A stretch of 41,459 nt of DNA, from contig WQTQ01000230.1 in the NCBI GenBank assembly GCA_009786175.1, forward strand, positions 1-41,459, in the 5' to 3' direction. The notes beneath the pieces were generated by a model that saw only the letters and a program-made list of their open reading frames with translations, was not told where the DNA came from and did no database searches. Source of the DNA: Bacillota bacterium (GTDB lineage Bacteria > Bacillota_A > Clostridia > Lachnospirales > WQUN01). The position numbers and the translations under genes are program-made. This document shows positions 23,161-32,032 of the stretch, piece by piece (position 1 is the stretch's first letter; each line of letters starts with the position of its first letter).

Positions 23161-23189
23161 ATTATAGTCTTTGTTTGGACTGTTAACAA
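23161..23189 (-). promoter_or_regulatory. Promoter of prpC-prkC-rsgA
   Basis: TTGTTA (23189-23184) and a perfect TATAAT (23166-23161) on the minus strand are 17 bp apart. A second possible -35 box, TTGACA (23223-23218), lies upstream with CATAAA 17 bp on. The prpC start follows after a leader of about 37 nt. Confidence 0.65.
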
Positions 23190-23251
23190 GGTTTTTATGA
23201 AATATTCTTAATTAAATGTCAAATAAGCATCAAAGTTGTAATAAATGTCCA

Positions 23252-24532
23252 TTAAGAAGTTGTTAATACCGCGACAAAAAACGCGTCGGAAGTTGGTGAC
23301 GGAAATATTTGCTGTTGGCCGATAAGCCTGTAATTTGGGTGGTTTTCCAGGAAATATTTTATATTGTCGTCATTTTCCTCGTTTGTAACGGTGCATGTAC
23401 AGTACACAAGCCTTCCGCCCGGTTTTACATATTTTGCCGCTACCGTAAGCATCTCTTTTTGCAGTTTTGCAAGCTCTTTTATGTCTTGCGGGTGACGGGT
23501 ATATTTTATTTCCGGGTGTTTACGGATTGTACCAAAGCCGGAACACGGTGCATCAAGCAAAACCGTATCCGCGGCAGCTTTCAATGCAGGGTCGTAAACC
23601 GTGGCATCTTTTATGGCGGGTGTAACAACGGAAAGCCCCATCCGTTTACGGGTTTGGCTTATAAGTTCCACTCTGTGGGGATAAATATCGTAAGCAAGCA
23701 ATTTGCCCTCATTTTTCATTAAAGAGGCCATAGCGAAAGACTTACCGCCGGGTGCGGCACATATATCTATAATGAATTGCCCCGGTTGCGGGTTTACAGC
23801 TTCAACTGCCTGCATGGCACCGGGGTCGATAACCAAAAACAGGCCATTTTTGAAACTTGACAGCCTTGTTATGTCGCCTGCCTGCCGCAAAAGTAACAAT
23901 GGATGAGAAGAATTTTCCAGGGGAGTTGCGTCTATGCCTTCCTGCCGGAGTTTTACTGCCAAATCGGCTTGATTTATTTTGTATGTGTTTGTCAAAATTA
24001 TTAAAGGCGGCGGTTGGTGGCTATTTTCACAAAAACTAGGCACATTTTCTTCCCCAAGCCAAGTGTTTAACTTTTCCATCAGCCACTTTGGATAGGAGTA
24101 TTTAAGAGAGAGACTTTTAATATTGCCGGGCTTTTCCCTGGAAATATTCCGAAGCACAGCATTGACAAAACCAGCTAAATTAGCAAACCCGAAAGCCTTA
24201 GTTAAGACTACGGCTTCATTTACTGCGGCGCGGTCCGGGATTTTTTCCATAAACTTTATTTGGCACACGGATATTCGCAATAAATTGCGAATAAACGGTT
24301 TCATTTTGTCTACCGGAGTTTTAGAAAAGTTGTTTATATTGTAATCGATTTGAATCAAGTTGCGTAATGTTTCATTCACCAAGTCGGTTACAAACGCACG
24401 GGCGCGGGGGTCTATGCCGGCTTCTGCAAGGGTTTTTCGCAAAGCGATGTTGGCGTACGCGCCGGAATCTAATACATCTGTTAAAACGGAAACGGCAATG
24501 GCACGGTCGGTTTTGTTTGTCAAATGGGTCAC
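23252..24532 (-). CDS. rsmB: 16S rRNA (cytosine967-C5)-methyltransferase RsmB
   Basis: RsmB methylates C967 of 16S rRNA using SAM. The 426-residue protein has an N-terminal NusB-like helical domain (about 1-145; RAFVTDLVNETLRN) and a C-terminal methyltransferase domain: IDICAAPGGKSF (SAM site), LLDAPCSGFGTIRKHPE (motif IV) and VYCTCTVTNEEND (motif VI with the nucleophile Cys). It lies 134 nt upstream of prpC and reads the same way. Homologous clusters often begin with fmt and def, which are not here; a low-complexity lipoprotein gene lies upstream instead. Confidence 0.9.
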   Translation of the reverse strand: MTHLTNKTDRAIAVSVLTDVLDSGAYANIALRKTLAEAGIDPRARAFVTDLVNETLRNLIQIDYNINNFSKTPVDKMKPFIRNLLRISVCQIKFMEKIPDRAAVNEAVVLTKAFGFANLAGFVNAVLRNISREKPGNIKSLSLKYSYPKWLMEKLNTWLGEENVPSFCENSHQPPPLIILTNTYKINQADLAVKLRQEGIDATPLENSSHPLLLLRQAGDITRLSSFKNGLFLVIDPGAMQAVEAVNPQPGQFIIDICAAPGGKSFAMASLMKNEGKLLAYDIYPHRVELISQTRKRMGLSVVTPAIKDATVYDPALKAAADTVLLDAPCSGFGTIRKHPEIKYTRHPQDIKELAKLQKEMLTVAAKYVKPGGRLVYCTCTVTNEENDDNIKYFLENHPNYRLIGQQQIFPSPTSDAFFVAVLTTS

Positions 24533-24605
24533 TATCCTTTTGTATGATACTTAATGTGATGTTTTAAACAGTATGACAAATAAATGGTGAAATGTCCAGA
24601 AATAA

Positions 24606-24637
24606 TATTAAAAGCGGCCTTACATGCGCAAGGCCGC
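24606..24637 (-). terminator. Rho-independent terminator of the lipoprotein gene
   Basis: GCGGCCTT (24614-24621) pairs with AAGGCCGC (24630-24637) around an 8-nt loop. On the minus strand the stem is followed by TTTTAATATTATTT. It lies 10 nt past the lipoprotein stop codon. Confidence 0.8.
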
Positions 24638-24647
24638 CCTTAAATAG

Positions 24648-26021
24648 TTACTTAGCTATGCGTTTTGATACCGTGCGCGCGGGTGGTTTTACAGGTGTAT
24701 CCTGCCTGTTTCCCGGTGAATTTTGCTGCGGCATATTTGTGTTGCTTCCCGGTGCAGCTTGCTGCGGTACATTTGCTCTGTCGTATGAATTGTTGAAGTT
24801 ATTATCGTAGTTGCTGTCATCATAACTTTGTCTAAATCGGTTTTGCGGCGAAGGAATTTCAGGCACGGTCGGGCTTGTTGGTTCATCTGCTTTTTTGCGG
24901 AAGAATACTGTTTCGCTACCTATCGTATCCATGTTGTTATCGGTAAAACTGTCTTCATAGTTTAAAACAGTTACTGTTTCTTCTGTGTTAGGAACAATAC
25001 CAAGTGGAGTATTGCTTATATTGTTTATACCATAGTTTTCAAAAGTCATGCGATATGGACTGTAAGCCATACGGTTATTGTTGCGTGCCATGCGATTGGA
25101 ATTATGAGCCATACGGTTGTTATTGTAGGCCATACGGTTGTTGTTGCGTGTTATGTGATTAGAGTTATGAGCCATACGGTTGTTGTGAGTCATGCGGTTA
25201 GTATTACGTGCCGTGGTGTAACGTCTTGGGTGTTGTGTATTGCGTGTTGCGGGATTAAGATTACGTGTTGGTACGGCAGAGGCTGCCCTGTGGTTAAAGG
25301 TATACCTGGGCATGGTAAGCCTAGGCGCGGGCATTGACGACCTTGCAGGTGTAGTTGTTGCTTTGTGTGTCTTATTTGCTTTATTTGCAGTAGTTGTGTT
25401 TGTTCTTGCAGGTGTTGCTTTACGTTTAGTGTCTACGCGTTTTGTTTCGGTTTTTTGTGTGGTTGAACGGGTTGGATTTGCAGCGGCGCGTTTTGTTTCT
25501 GCTGCATTGTTAGATGTATTGACTGTTGATGTAGAATTATTTACAGTGCTGCGGTTTGTGCGGTTACTTACAATTGCCTGTTCGGATGTGGTTACTCCCA
25601 TGTCATAACCGTGTTGTTGGGCCATTCCTTGATTAGTTCCCGTACCCTGCGTGTGTCCTGTTCGACTGTAATTATCTAAACCGTGCATGTATCCTCTGTG
25701 ACTGTAGTTATCCAAACCCTGCATGTATCCTCTGTGACCGCCATAGCGGAATGTATTGCCGATACGCCCTTGTGGACGCCCCAAACTAAAAGATCTGCTT
25801 GGTGTGGCGGTGTTGCTTGCAGCATTATTCGCGGCACGGTGGATACCTCTTGTTGTTCGGCCTGCGGTTGTTCTGTATGTGTCTGCACGGCGGTTTACGG
25901 AATCTGTTACCCGTTGTCCGTTGCGGTTGCCTTGGTTAGTTTCCGGCATGTTGGCAGAGCAGCCTGTTATTGCCACCATGCCTGCTACAATGCCGGTTAC
26001 TGCGATACGTCTCCAGTTCAT
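24648..26021 (-). CDS. Cationic, Asn/Thr/Arg-rich repetitive lipoprotein of unknown function
   Basis: The 457-residue protein has a lipoprotein signal (MNWRRIAVTGIVAGMVAITGC) with the lipidated Cys at 21. The rest is low complexity, rich in Asn, Arg, Thr, Ala and Ser, and strongly basic over most of its length; the last quarter is more acidic. It has repeats HRGYMQGLDNYS (about residues 95-119) and heptad-like NNNRMAY/NSNRMAR (about 272-325). A central stretch (about 180-240) is Thr/Lys-rich. No enzyme motif is present. The build suggests a surface-exposed, wall-interacting or polyanion-binding protein, or a spore-layer protein; all are guesses. The start ATG 26021 follows GGGGGAAAAGAG. It appears monocistronic, with its own terminator. 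Confidence 0.75.
   Translation of the reverse strand: MNWRRIAVTGIVAGMVAITGCSANMPETNQGNRNGQRVTDSVNRRADTYRTTAGRTTRGIHRAANNAASNTATPSRSFSLGRPQGRIGNTFRYGGHRGYMQGLDNYSHRGYMHGLDNYSRTGHTQGTGTNQGMAQQHGYDMGVTTSEQAIVSNRTNRSTVNNSTSTVNTSNNAAETKRAAANPTRSTTQKTETKRVDTKRKATPARTNTTTANKANKTHKATTTPARSSMPAPRLTMPRYTFNHRAASAVPTRNLNPATRNTQHPRRYTTARNTNRMTHNNRMAHNSNHITRNNNRMAYNNNRMAHNSNRMARNNNRMAYSPYRMTFENYGINNISNTPLGIVPNTEETVTVLNYEDSFTDNNMDTIGSETVFFRKKADEPTSPTVPEIPSPQNRFRQSYDDSNYDNNFNNSYDRANVPQQAAPGSNTNMPQQNSPGNRQDTPVKPPARTVSKRIAK
25045..25200 (-). repeat. About 21-bp tandem repeats in the lipoprotein gene
   Basis: Variants of gccatacggttgttattgt recur with a period of about 21 bp. They encode the seven-residue unit Arg-Met-Ala-(Tyr/His/Arg)-Asn-(Asn/Ser)-Asn. 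The copies are imperfect. There are no spacers, so it is not a CRISPR array. Confidence 0.7.
25664..25735 (-). repeat. Two 36-bp direct repeats in the lipoprotein gene
   Basis: Units start at 25664 and 25700 and differ at a few positions. Each encodes a 12-residue HRGYM(Q/H)GLDNYS module; a third, decayed unit (RTGHTQGTG) lies beside them. In-frame period and high identity indicate slippage or unequal crossing-over. Confidence 0.8.
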
Positions 26022-26168
26022 CTCTTTTCCCCCTAAAATTATTTATTCACTGTAATAAAAAATCACATGCACTTGACCTCACAACCGGAGTGTCTTGTGC
26101 CTGCGATTTTATGTTATGCAAATTCGATTATATAATACTGTACTTCCATTGGCATGTGACCAATAATT

Positions 26169-26969
26169 TTACATCATGTGAAAAGCTTGGCCATCTATGG
26201 CCGTGGCGTTAATTACCAAGGATATGTTATCCTCATTAGCTTTTGTACGAAGCCTTTCGACTATTGCTTCAACTATTATGTTTTCCCCAACGTAGTGTGT
26301 GATGTCAAGTATACACATTCCCGCGTCCAAAACAGCCAAAGCATCGGAATATTTTACATCACCGGTAATGTATACGTGGCAATTAGCGTCCCGTGCTGCT
26401 TGCCAAATACTCATACCGCTGCCGCCGCACATGGCAACTTTTCTTATTTTTGCGGATAAATTCCCACAGTAGCGGACGCTTTGTAAATTTAAGGATTTTT
26501 TTACCTGTTCGGCCAGTTCGCCCAAAGTAGTTTCGGACGGCAATTCCGCGATTCGTCCTATGCCGATTTCATTATTGAAAGGGTCTTTTGCCAACGGTGA
26601 CGTATTTATTATGCCCAGCTTTTTCGCAAGGCAGTCATTTACGCCGCCGGGTGCTTTGTCAAGGTTTGTATGGGCAGAGTAAAGGCTGATGCCGTGCTTC
26701 GCAAGGGTAAGAATTTTGCGGCCAATAGAGTCGTCGGCCACCACGCGTTTTAGTGGGTTATAAGTTAGCGGATGGTGGGTAACAATACAATTGTAATTGC
26801 CCAAAATTGCTTCTTGTATTACATCGTCTGTGGCATCTAAGGCCACCAATATTTTTTTTACGGGTTGACGCCTGTCGCCAATTAGAAGGCCAACATTGTC
26901 AAAATCTTCTGCCCAGGAAGTTGGTGCCCAGGCTTCCATTGTGTCTATTATCCATTGTACGGTTGACAT
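26169..26969 (-). CDS. NIF3 / DUF34 family dinuclear-metal protein
   Basis: The 266-residue protein has the family signature DFDNVGLLIGD near the N-terminus, the metal-binding IVTHHPLTY pair (His-His) and the C-terminal DITHYVGENIIVEAI ligands. Members often annotated as GTP cyclohydrolase I type 2-like have no firmly established reaction here. In Firmicutes the gene usually follows trmK; here an aldo/keto reductase gene and a 22-bp palindrome lie between them. The start is ATG 26969. The 147-nt stretch to the lipoprotein gene holds no further gene that I can see. Confidence 0.88.
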   Translation of the reverse strand: MSTVQWIIDTMEAWAPTSWAEDFDNVGLLIGDRRQPVKKILVALDATDDVIQEAILGNYNCIVTHHPLTYNPLKRVVADDSIGRKILTLAKHGISLYSAHTNLDKAPGGVNDCLAKKLGIINTSPLAKDPFNNEIGIGRIAELPSETTLGELAEQVKKSLNLQSVRYCGNLSAKIRKVAMCGGSGMSIWQAARDANCHVYITGDVKYSDALAVLDAGMCILDITHYVGENIIVEAIVERLRTKANEDNISLVINATAIDGQAFHMM

Positions 26970-26997
26970 ATATTTACCTGCTCTCTTTTCAGGGTGC

Positions 26998-27019
26998 TAC
27001 CCCCTGATATCAGGGGGTA
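26998..27019. repeat. Palindromic element, short form (copy 4)
   Basis: A perfect 22-bp palindrome without loop: arm TACCCCC, core TGATATCA, arm GGGGGTA. It occupies the 59-nt gap between the aldo/keto reductase stop and NIF3 start, within what should be one transcript. It equals copy 1 with one core and the 12-nt centre removed. Confidence 0.85.
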
Positions 27020-27028
27020 TTGCTCCTG

Positions 27029-28195
27029 TTATGAAATAATTTCGCCGAATTTAGCCAGTGCGTCCGGTATGTCAATATTTTGCGGGCAAAGCGGCTTGCA
27101 CCTGCCGCAGGATGTACATGCGCCGGGTTTTTCTTCCGGTTTAAGCATCCGTATGGCGGCCTCCAGGTGCCAGACCATGGCGTGGGAAGCCTCGTTGTAC
27201 ATCATCAACAGCGTTGGAATATCAAGGTTTTGGGGGCAGTCTTCCGTACAGTAACCGCAGGTTGTACAAGGCACACGGTCCACAATGGTTTCCAGTACTT
27301 TGTCTAAAAGCGCGGCTTCTTCCGGTGACAGCGGGTCGTGTTTAGAGAATATTTTAATATTTTCTTTGATCTGGTTTATATTTGACATACCGCTTAGTAT
27401 TACGGGAATGTTATCCAGGGATTGTAAATATCTGAACGCCCAGGCGGCGTGAGAATCGTTTTGACGTACGGCTTTTAACATGGCATCCGCTTCCGGCCCC
27501 AGGTTTGCAAGCCTGCCGCCCCGCAGTGGCTCCATAACAAAAACGGAAAGGCCGTGATTTGTGATAACTTCGTATTTTTTTCTGGCCTCTTGCAATGTCC
27601 AGTCCATGTAGTTTAGCTGAATCAAGACAAATTCAAAATCGTTGCAGCCCTTGGCCTTCATTTCTGATAAAAACCTATCAATGGTTTCGTGGCGGCCATG
27701 GGACGAAAAACCCAAATGACGAATGCGGCCTTTTGCTTTTTGTTCCAGCAGGCAATCAATAATGCCCAAATTTTCGTCTGTGTAAATACGATATGTGTTT
27801 TCCGCCAAGTTATGCAGCATAAAAAAATCGAAATAATCTACACCGCACCGCTCCAGCTGAAACTCGAAAACGTCCAGCGGTTTGGCATATGTTTTGCCGG
27901 AAATTTCAATTTGTCCGTTTTTGATGCTCATCAGGTTCCCCGGGAGTTTGGACGCCAAGTACCAGCTTTCCCGCGGAAATTGCGAAAGGGCTTTGCCAAG
28001 GAAACGCTCGGAATCGCCACCGTGGTAAAAATAAGACGTGTCAAAATAGTTTACGCCGTTTGCGTAAGCGTATTCAACCATTTTTTCCGCGGTTTCGTGA
28101 ATTGGGCCGCCCCAGCCGGATTCCCCGCCGGTAAGACGCATCGCGCCAAAACCAAGTGATGAAAGTTGCAGGTCTTTGAATTTATTGTAAATCAT
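27029..28195 (-). CDS. Aldo/keto reductase with C-terminal double [4Fe-4S] ferredoxin domain
   Basis: Residues 1-290 form the (beta/alpha)8 aldo/keto reductase barrel with the catalytic set in YFDTSYFYHGGDSE (Asp, Tyr), LASKLPG (Lys) and FFMLHNL (His). Residues 315-388 hold two cluster motifs, CTTCGYCTEDCPQ and CTSCGRCKPLCPQ. The combination is common in anaerobes, where electrons may come from ferredoxin as well as NAD(P)H; the carbonyl substrate is unknown. The start is ATG 28195 behind AGGAGTG, and it overlaps the end of trmK by 14 nt. It appears to be an addition to the conserved trmK-NIF3 block. Confidence 0.88.
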   Translation of the reverse strand: MIYNKFKDLQLSSLGFGAMRLTGGESGWGGPIHETAEKMVEYAYANGVNYFDTSYFYHGGDSERFLGKALSQFPRESWYLASKLPGNLMSIKNGQIEISGKTYAKPLDVFEFQLERCGVDYFDFFMLHNLAENTYRIYTDENLGIIDCLLEQKAKGRIRHLGFSSHGRHETIDRFLSEMKAKGCNDFEFVLIQLNYMDWTLQEARKKYEVITNHGLSVFVMEPLRGGRLANLGPEADAMLKAVRQNDSHAAWAFRYLQSLDNIPVILSGMSNINQIKENIKIFSKHDPLSPEEAALLDKVLETIVDRVPCTTCGYCTEDCPQNLDIPTLLMMYNEASHAMVWHLEAAIRMLKPEEKPGACTSCGRCKPLCPQNIDIPDALAKFGEIIS

Positions 28196-28871
28196 GTTGC
28201 CACTCCTTTTCCAACATTTTCGACTCTATCCACCCTAATCTCATTTCCGCCAATCGCCCGGCATCATCATTTAGAAAATGTATGTACCGGGCAATTTTAT
28301 CTTTTTCCTGCTGCAAATATTGCAAGTAATGCGGGCTTTCGCATAAATATTTCCCTACGAAATACTCCCGGTCTGTCCAGGCAGCAATGTCATCGCCGGT
28401 GCAGCGGGCAACCAGGATTGCATAAAACCGTGCGTCTTCGTACACCAGTTTTTCCGTAGTTATTTCGTACCCTGCGCCGTGAAGGTTTCTTCGCAGCCTT
28501 TCCACGCTTTGTTGGGGCTGTAAAATCAGCTTTTCTGCGAACCGGGCCTTGGTTGGCTGGGCCTGCAAAATATCCCAAATCAACATGCCGCCCATGCCGG
28601 AAATCACTATGCAATCTGCTTCGTTTTCTTCCAGCGGTGCAAGCCCGTTGCCAAGTCGTGTTTCCAACCGGTCTAAAAATGGGACCAGTTGAATATTTTT
28701 TGCCGCGCTTTCCAGCGGGCCTTTGTTTACGTCACAGGCGATGGCTTTTTGGCAAAAACCCGTGCGCACGGCTTCTATGGGCAGGTAGGCATGGTCTGTG
28801 CCAATGTCCGCAAGTATTTTGCATCCCTTGGCAAATTCAAGTATAGCCTGCAAACGCGCCGACAGTGCCAT
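28182..28871 (-). CDS. trmK: tRNA (adenine22-N1)-methyltransferase TrmK
   Basis: TrmK makes m1A22 in tRNA. The 229-residue protein has the SAM site CKILADIGTDHAYLPIEAV and the motif DCIVISGMGGMLIWDIL in a Rossmann fold, then LILQPQQSVERLRR and a C-terminal coiled-coil region. The start ATG overlaps the rpoD stop (TAATG). It is the third gene of dnaG-rpoD-trmK, a standard Firmicutes order. Confidence 0.9.
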   Translation of the reverse strand: MALSARLQAILEFAKGCKILADIGTDHAYLPIEAVRTGFCQKAIACDVNKGPLESAAKNIQLVPFLDRLETRLGNGLAPLEENEADCIVISGMGGMLIWDILQAQPTKARFAEKLILQPQQSVERLRRNLHGAGYEITTEKLVYEDARFYAILVARCTGDDIAAWTDREYFVGKYLCESPHYLQYLQQEKDKIARYIHFLNDDAGRLAEMRLGWIESKMLEKEWQHDLQ

Positions 28872-29953
28872 TAATCCAAATAATCCTTTAGTTTTTTGCT
28901 GCGGCTTGGGTGGCGCAATTTGCGCAATGCTTTTGCTTCAATTTGGCGTATGCGCTCGCGGGTTACATTAAACTCTTTACCCACTTCTTCCAGGGTGCGG
29001 GCTCGTCCATCATCTAAACCAAAACGCAGGCGCAAAACTTTTTCTTCCCGCTCGGTTAAGGTGTCAAGTACGTCCATCAACTGTTCTTTTAGCAGGGTAA
29101 AGGCCGCCGCTTCTGCCGGGGCGGGAATGTCATCGTCAGGTATAAAATCTCCAAGGTGGCTGTCTTCTTCCTCGCCAATCGGTGTTTCCAGTGAAACAGG
29201 TTCTTGTCCTATTTTTAATATATCGCGGACTTTATCCACGGGCATTTGCATTTCTTTTGCAAGTTCGTCGGGGGTGGGGTCGCGGCCAAGTTCCTGTAAC
29301 AGCTGACGGGACACGCGGATTAGCTTGTTAATAGTCTCTACCATGTGTACGGGGATACGGATTGTACGGGCCTGGTCCGCAATTGCGCGGGTAATAGCCT
29401 GGCGTATCCACCAGGTTGCGTATGTGCTGAATTTATAGCCTTTTTTATAGTCAAATTTTTCTACGGCCTTAATAAGCCCCAGGTTGCCTTCTTGAATTAG
29501 GTCTAAAAACAGCATTCCGCGGCCTACGTAGCGTTTGGCAATAGATACAACAAGGCGCAAGTTTGCTTCCGCAAGCCTTTGCTTTGCTTCCTGATCGCCA
29601 TCTTCCATTAACTTTGCAAGTTCAATTTCTTCATCGCCGGAAAGTAAGGGAACCTTACCAATTTCCTTCAGGTACATTCGTACGTGGTCGTCGATGTTAA
29701 TCGCGCCTTCTACGGCGGCAAGGTCTATTTCCTTGTCCTTTTCCGGGTCTAAATCCGGCTCCAGGTCTGTCGGTATGTCAATACCGTGGCTTTCTATCCA
29801 CTCGTAAGCCTTGCCCATTTGGTCCGGGTCAAGGTCTATGTCGCCAAAAAAGTCCATAATCTCTTTGTGGCTTAAGGTGTTTTTGTTTTTCTTGCCAAGA
29901 GCTACAAGCTCTTCAAGGTGGTTCATTAATACAGGATCTTCGAAGGGTTTCAA
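28871..29953 (-). CDS. rpoD: Primary RNA polymerase sigma factor (sigma-A/RpoD)
   Basis: The 360-residue protein directs RNA polymerase to housekeeping promoters. Region 1.2 ([17 protein letters not shown]), region 2 ([50 protein letters not shown]), region 3 and region 4 ([20 protein letters not shown]) are all present, with a short region 1.1 as in Firmicutes. The start is TTG 29953; no in-frame ATG or GTG lies closer to the GAGAGGAA upstream. It follows dnaG by 48 nt. Confidence 0.94.
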   Translation of the reverse strand: MKPFEDPVLMNHLEELVALGKKNKNTLSHKEIMDFFGDIDLDPDQMGKAYEWIESHGIDIPTDLEPDLDPEKDKEIDLAAVEGAINIDDHVRMYLKEIGKVPLLSGDEEIELAKLMEDGDQEAKQRLAEANLRLVVSIAKRYVGRGMLFLDLIQEGNLGLIKAVEKFDYKKGYKFSTYATWWIRQAITRAIADQARTIRIPVHMVETINKLIRVSRQLLQELGRDPTPDELAKEMQMPVDKVRDILKIGQEPVSLETPIGEEEDSHLGDFIPDDDIPAPAEAAAFTLLKEQLMDVLDTLTEREEKVLRLRFGLDDGRARTLEEVGKEFNVTRERIRQIEAKALRKLRHPSRSKKLKDYLD

Positions 29954-30001
29954 AGAACACCATTCCTCTCGTTTCGCTTATATTTTAACCGTTCCATAAG
30001 C

Positions 30002-31798
30002 TTATATACTTATAGACGGCATGTTTCGTACCATAAAACCCAGTGTTTGCAAGGTTTCTTGGTTGTTTTTTACGTCTTCTTTCTGCATTTCGTTTAATGC
30101 CCATGCTCTTTTGATAATAAATGCAGTTTCGTTAAGTGCTTTTTCAATGGCGGCATCGGTGTTGTATTCCGGTGCGTCTATAAAGATTTCTGTAATTGCC
30201 TGGTGAAAATCCCCGGACTCAAAAGACGAAATAATATCCACAGGGCGTACTTGTTTGCCTGCCGCTGCGTTGGCAAAGGCAAGGGCCAATAACTCGGAAT
30301 ATATGCCGTCATCAATTTCTTGCGGGCCGATGTACCCACTTTCTTCCAGGGCGACAGCGGCAGAGTGGTGGGATAAAACCAGGTGAAGCAAAGTTTCTTT
30401 GGCTTTTTTTACGCCGCGGCTTTGGGGGGCGGCACGGGTTCTGCGTCTTATGTTTGGCATGACTGTTGGTGCAATGCCTTTTTGCTTATTTATTTCCGTA
30501 TGAATTGCACCTTCAGAAATGTCGCTGATTTTAGAAATTTCTGCAACGTACGCTTCTGTTTCTATTGCGCTGGGCAGTGTGGACAGCAGTTTTGCGGCTT
30601 CTTCCGTAAAGCCGACACGCCCGTCGGTTGTGTTCATGTCGTACTTTTCTTTCGAAAGCCCCATTTGGAATGCGATGTGGCTTTTTGCGTTACGGATAAG
30701 TTCTGCCAAAGGTGTCGCACCGTGCCGCTGCAAGTATTCATCCGGGTCTTTTGCCTGCTGGTCGTGCTCGGATATGTTAAGGGTTTTTATTTTTATACCG
30801 CCCTTTGTTAGGGTGGGGATTGCCCGAAGTGTGGCCCGTATGCCCGCTTCGTCACCGTCCAGCATTAACACCACAGATGTGCAGCCGGCGTTTTTTAGAA
30901 GCCGTGCGTGGGAGTCGTTCAGCGCGGTACCAAGTACGCCAACAGTGTTTGTAAACCCCCATTGGTGCATGGCAAGTACATCCATGTAGCCCTCAACGAT
31001 TATTAATTCGGTTTTACGCGCCTTCCGGGCCAGGTTAAGGCCGTATAAATTATCACTTTTATGAAAAAGACTTGTCTCCGGTGTGTTTACATATTTTGCT
31101 TCCTGCCTATCCGGGTCTTGCGGCTCACCCATAATACGCCCCCCAAAACCAACCACACGGTTGCGGGGGTCAATTATTGGGAACATTAAACGTGAGCGGA
31201 ACCGGTCGTAATAACGGGTAGCGTCTTTGCGGTTTTGTGTGGCAAGCCCTGCGGCGGCGATATGTTCCGGTGAAGTGTCGGACAAGTGTTTTATAAGCCC
31301 GTCCCACAAATTTGGCGAAAGCCCAAGCCCAAACCGCATGACAAGTTTTGGGTGAACGCCCCGTTCTTCCAAATATTTGCGGGCATTCTCCCCATCGGGC
31401 GTATCAGAATATAAATAGTCGTGGTAAAAGCGGGCGGCTCTTTTATTAATTTCCGCACTGCGTTCCCGTGAAGCCCTTTGCTCCTTTGCAGAAGCGGATT
31501 CTTCTTTTTCCGGCAGCCTGTACCTTACCCTGTCTGCAAGGGTTTTCAGGGCTTCCATAAAATCTAAATTCTCAATTTTCATAATAAATGTAAGAACATT
31601 GCCGCCGGTACTGCATCCGAAGCAGTAAAACATTTGTTTAGACTGGCTTACGGAAAAAGACGGGGTTTTTTCGCTATGGAAAGGGCATAACCCCAAGTGG
31701 TTACCCGAACGGGGGTTAAGCTGGACATAGCCGGAAACCACGTCCACAATATCGTTTAATGCAATTACCTCCTGTATCGTTTCTTCCGGGTAACGCAT
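30002..31798 (-). CDS. dnaG: DNA primase
   Basis: DnaG makes the RNA primers for replication. The 598-residue protein has the zinc finger C38, H41, C59, C62 (CPFHSEKTPSF...CFGC), the RNA polymerase/TOPRIM core with E269 (IVEGYMD) and D314/D316 (LDGDEAG), and a C-terminal DnaB-interaction domain (about 440-598). The start ATG 31798 follows AAGGGGG. It is the first gene of dnaG-rpoD-trmK-(reductase)-NIF3. No terminator separates it from rpoD. Confidence 0.94.
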   Translation of the reverse strand: MRYPEETIQEVIALNDIVDVVSGYVQLNPRSGNHLGLCPFHSEKTPSFSVSQSKQMFYCFGCSTGGNVLTFIMKIENLDFMEALKTLADRVRYRLPEKEESASAKEQRASRERSAEINKRAARFYHDYLYSDTPDGENARKYLEERGVHPKLVMRFGLGLSPNLWDGLIKHLSDTSPEHIAAAGLATQNRKDATRYYDRFRSRLMFPIIDPRNRVVGFGGRIMGEPQDPDRQEAKYVNTPETSLFHKSDNLYGLNLARKARKTELIIVEGYMDVLAMHQWGFTNTVGVLGTALNDSHARLLKNAGCTSVVLMLDGDEAGIRATLRAIPTLTKGGIKIKTLNISEHDQQAKDPDEYLQRHGATPLAELIRNAKSHIAFQMGLSKEKYDMNTTDGRVGFTEEAAKLLSTLPSAIETEAYVAEISKISDISEGAIHTEINKQKGIAPTVMPNIRRRTRAAPQSRGVKKAKETLLHLVLSHHSAAVALEESGYIGPQEIDDGIYSELLALAFANAAAGKQVRPVDIISSFESGDFHQAITEIFIDAPEYNTDAAIEKALNETAFIIKRAWALNEMQKEDVKNNQETLQTLGFMVRNMPSISI

Positions 31799-31971
31799 TC
31801 AGTATTTCCCCCTTCCGTTATGTAAGATTTCTAGTTTCAGTCAACTCGATTTTCGAGTCAGCTAAAAATTTTGCCGCACATTTGCCATAAGTTTTTACCC
31901 TTGTACTGGTATAATTCGACGGCTAGATGCAAAATCCTTCATAGATATATGAAATATTCTTAGATTTTGTC

Positions 31972-32001
31972 TGGACTTTTTACACCTAAAAGTGATAAGA
32001 T
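31972..32001 (+). promoter_or_regulatory. Possible extended -10 promoter of the membrane-protein/cdaA cluster
   Basis: TGGACT (31972-31977) and TGA-TAAGAT (-10 at 31996-32001) are 18 bp apart. The start codon at 32033 follows about 25 nt after the expected transcription start. The match is modest. A small dyad ACTCGA-TTT-TCGAGT lies upstream near 31848. Confidence 0.35.
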
Positions 32002-32032
32002 GCGATAGTGAAAAATAATGGAGGGTAGTGTG

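Noticed and set aside
25045..25200. Regular short repeats that could look like a CRISPR array
   Set aside because: There are no unique spacers of constant length, the repeats are in frame and the protein repeats accordingly. No cas gene is present.
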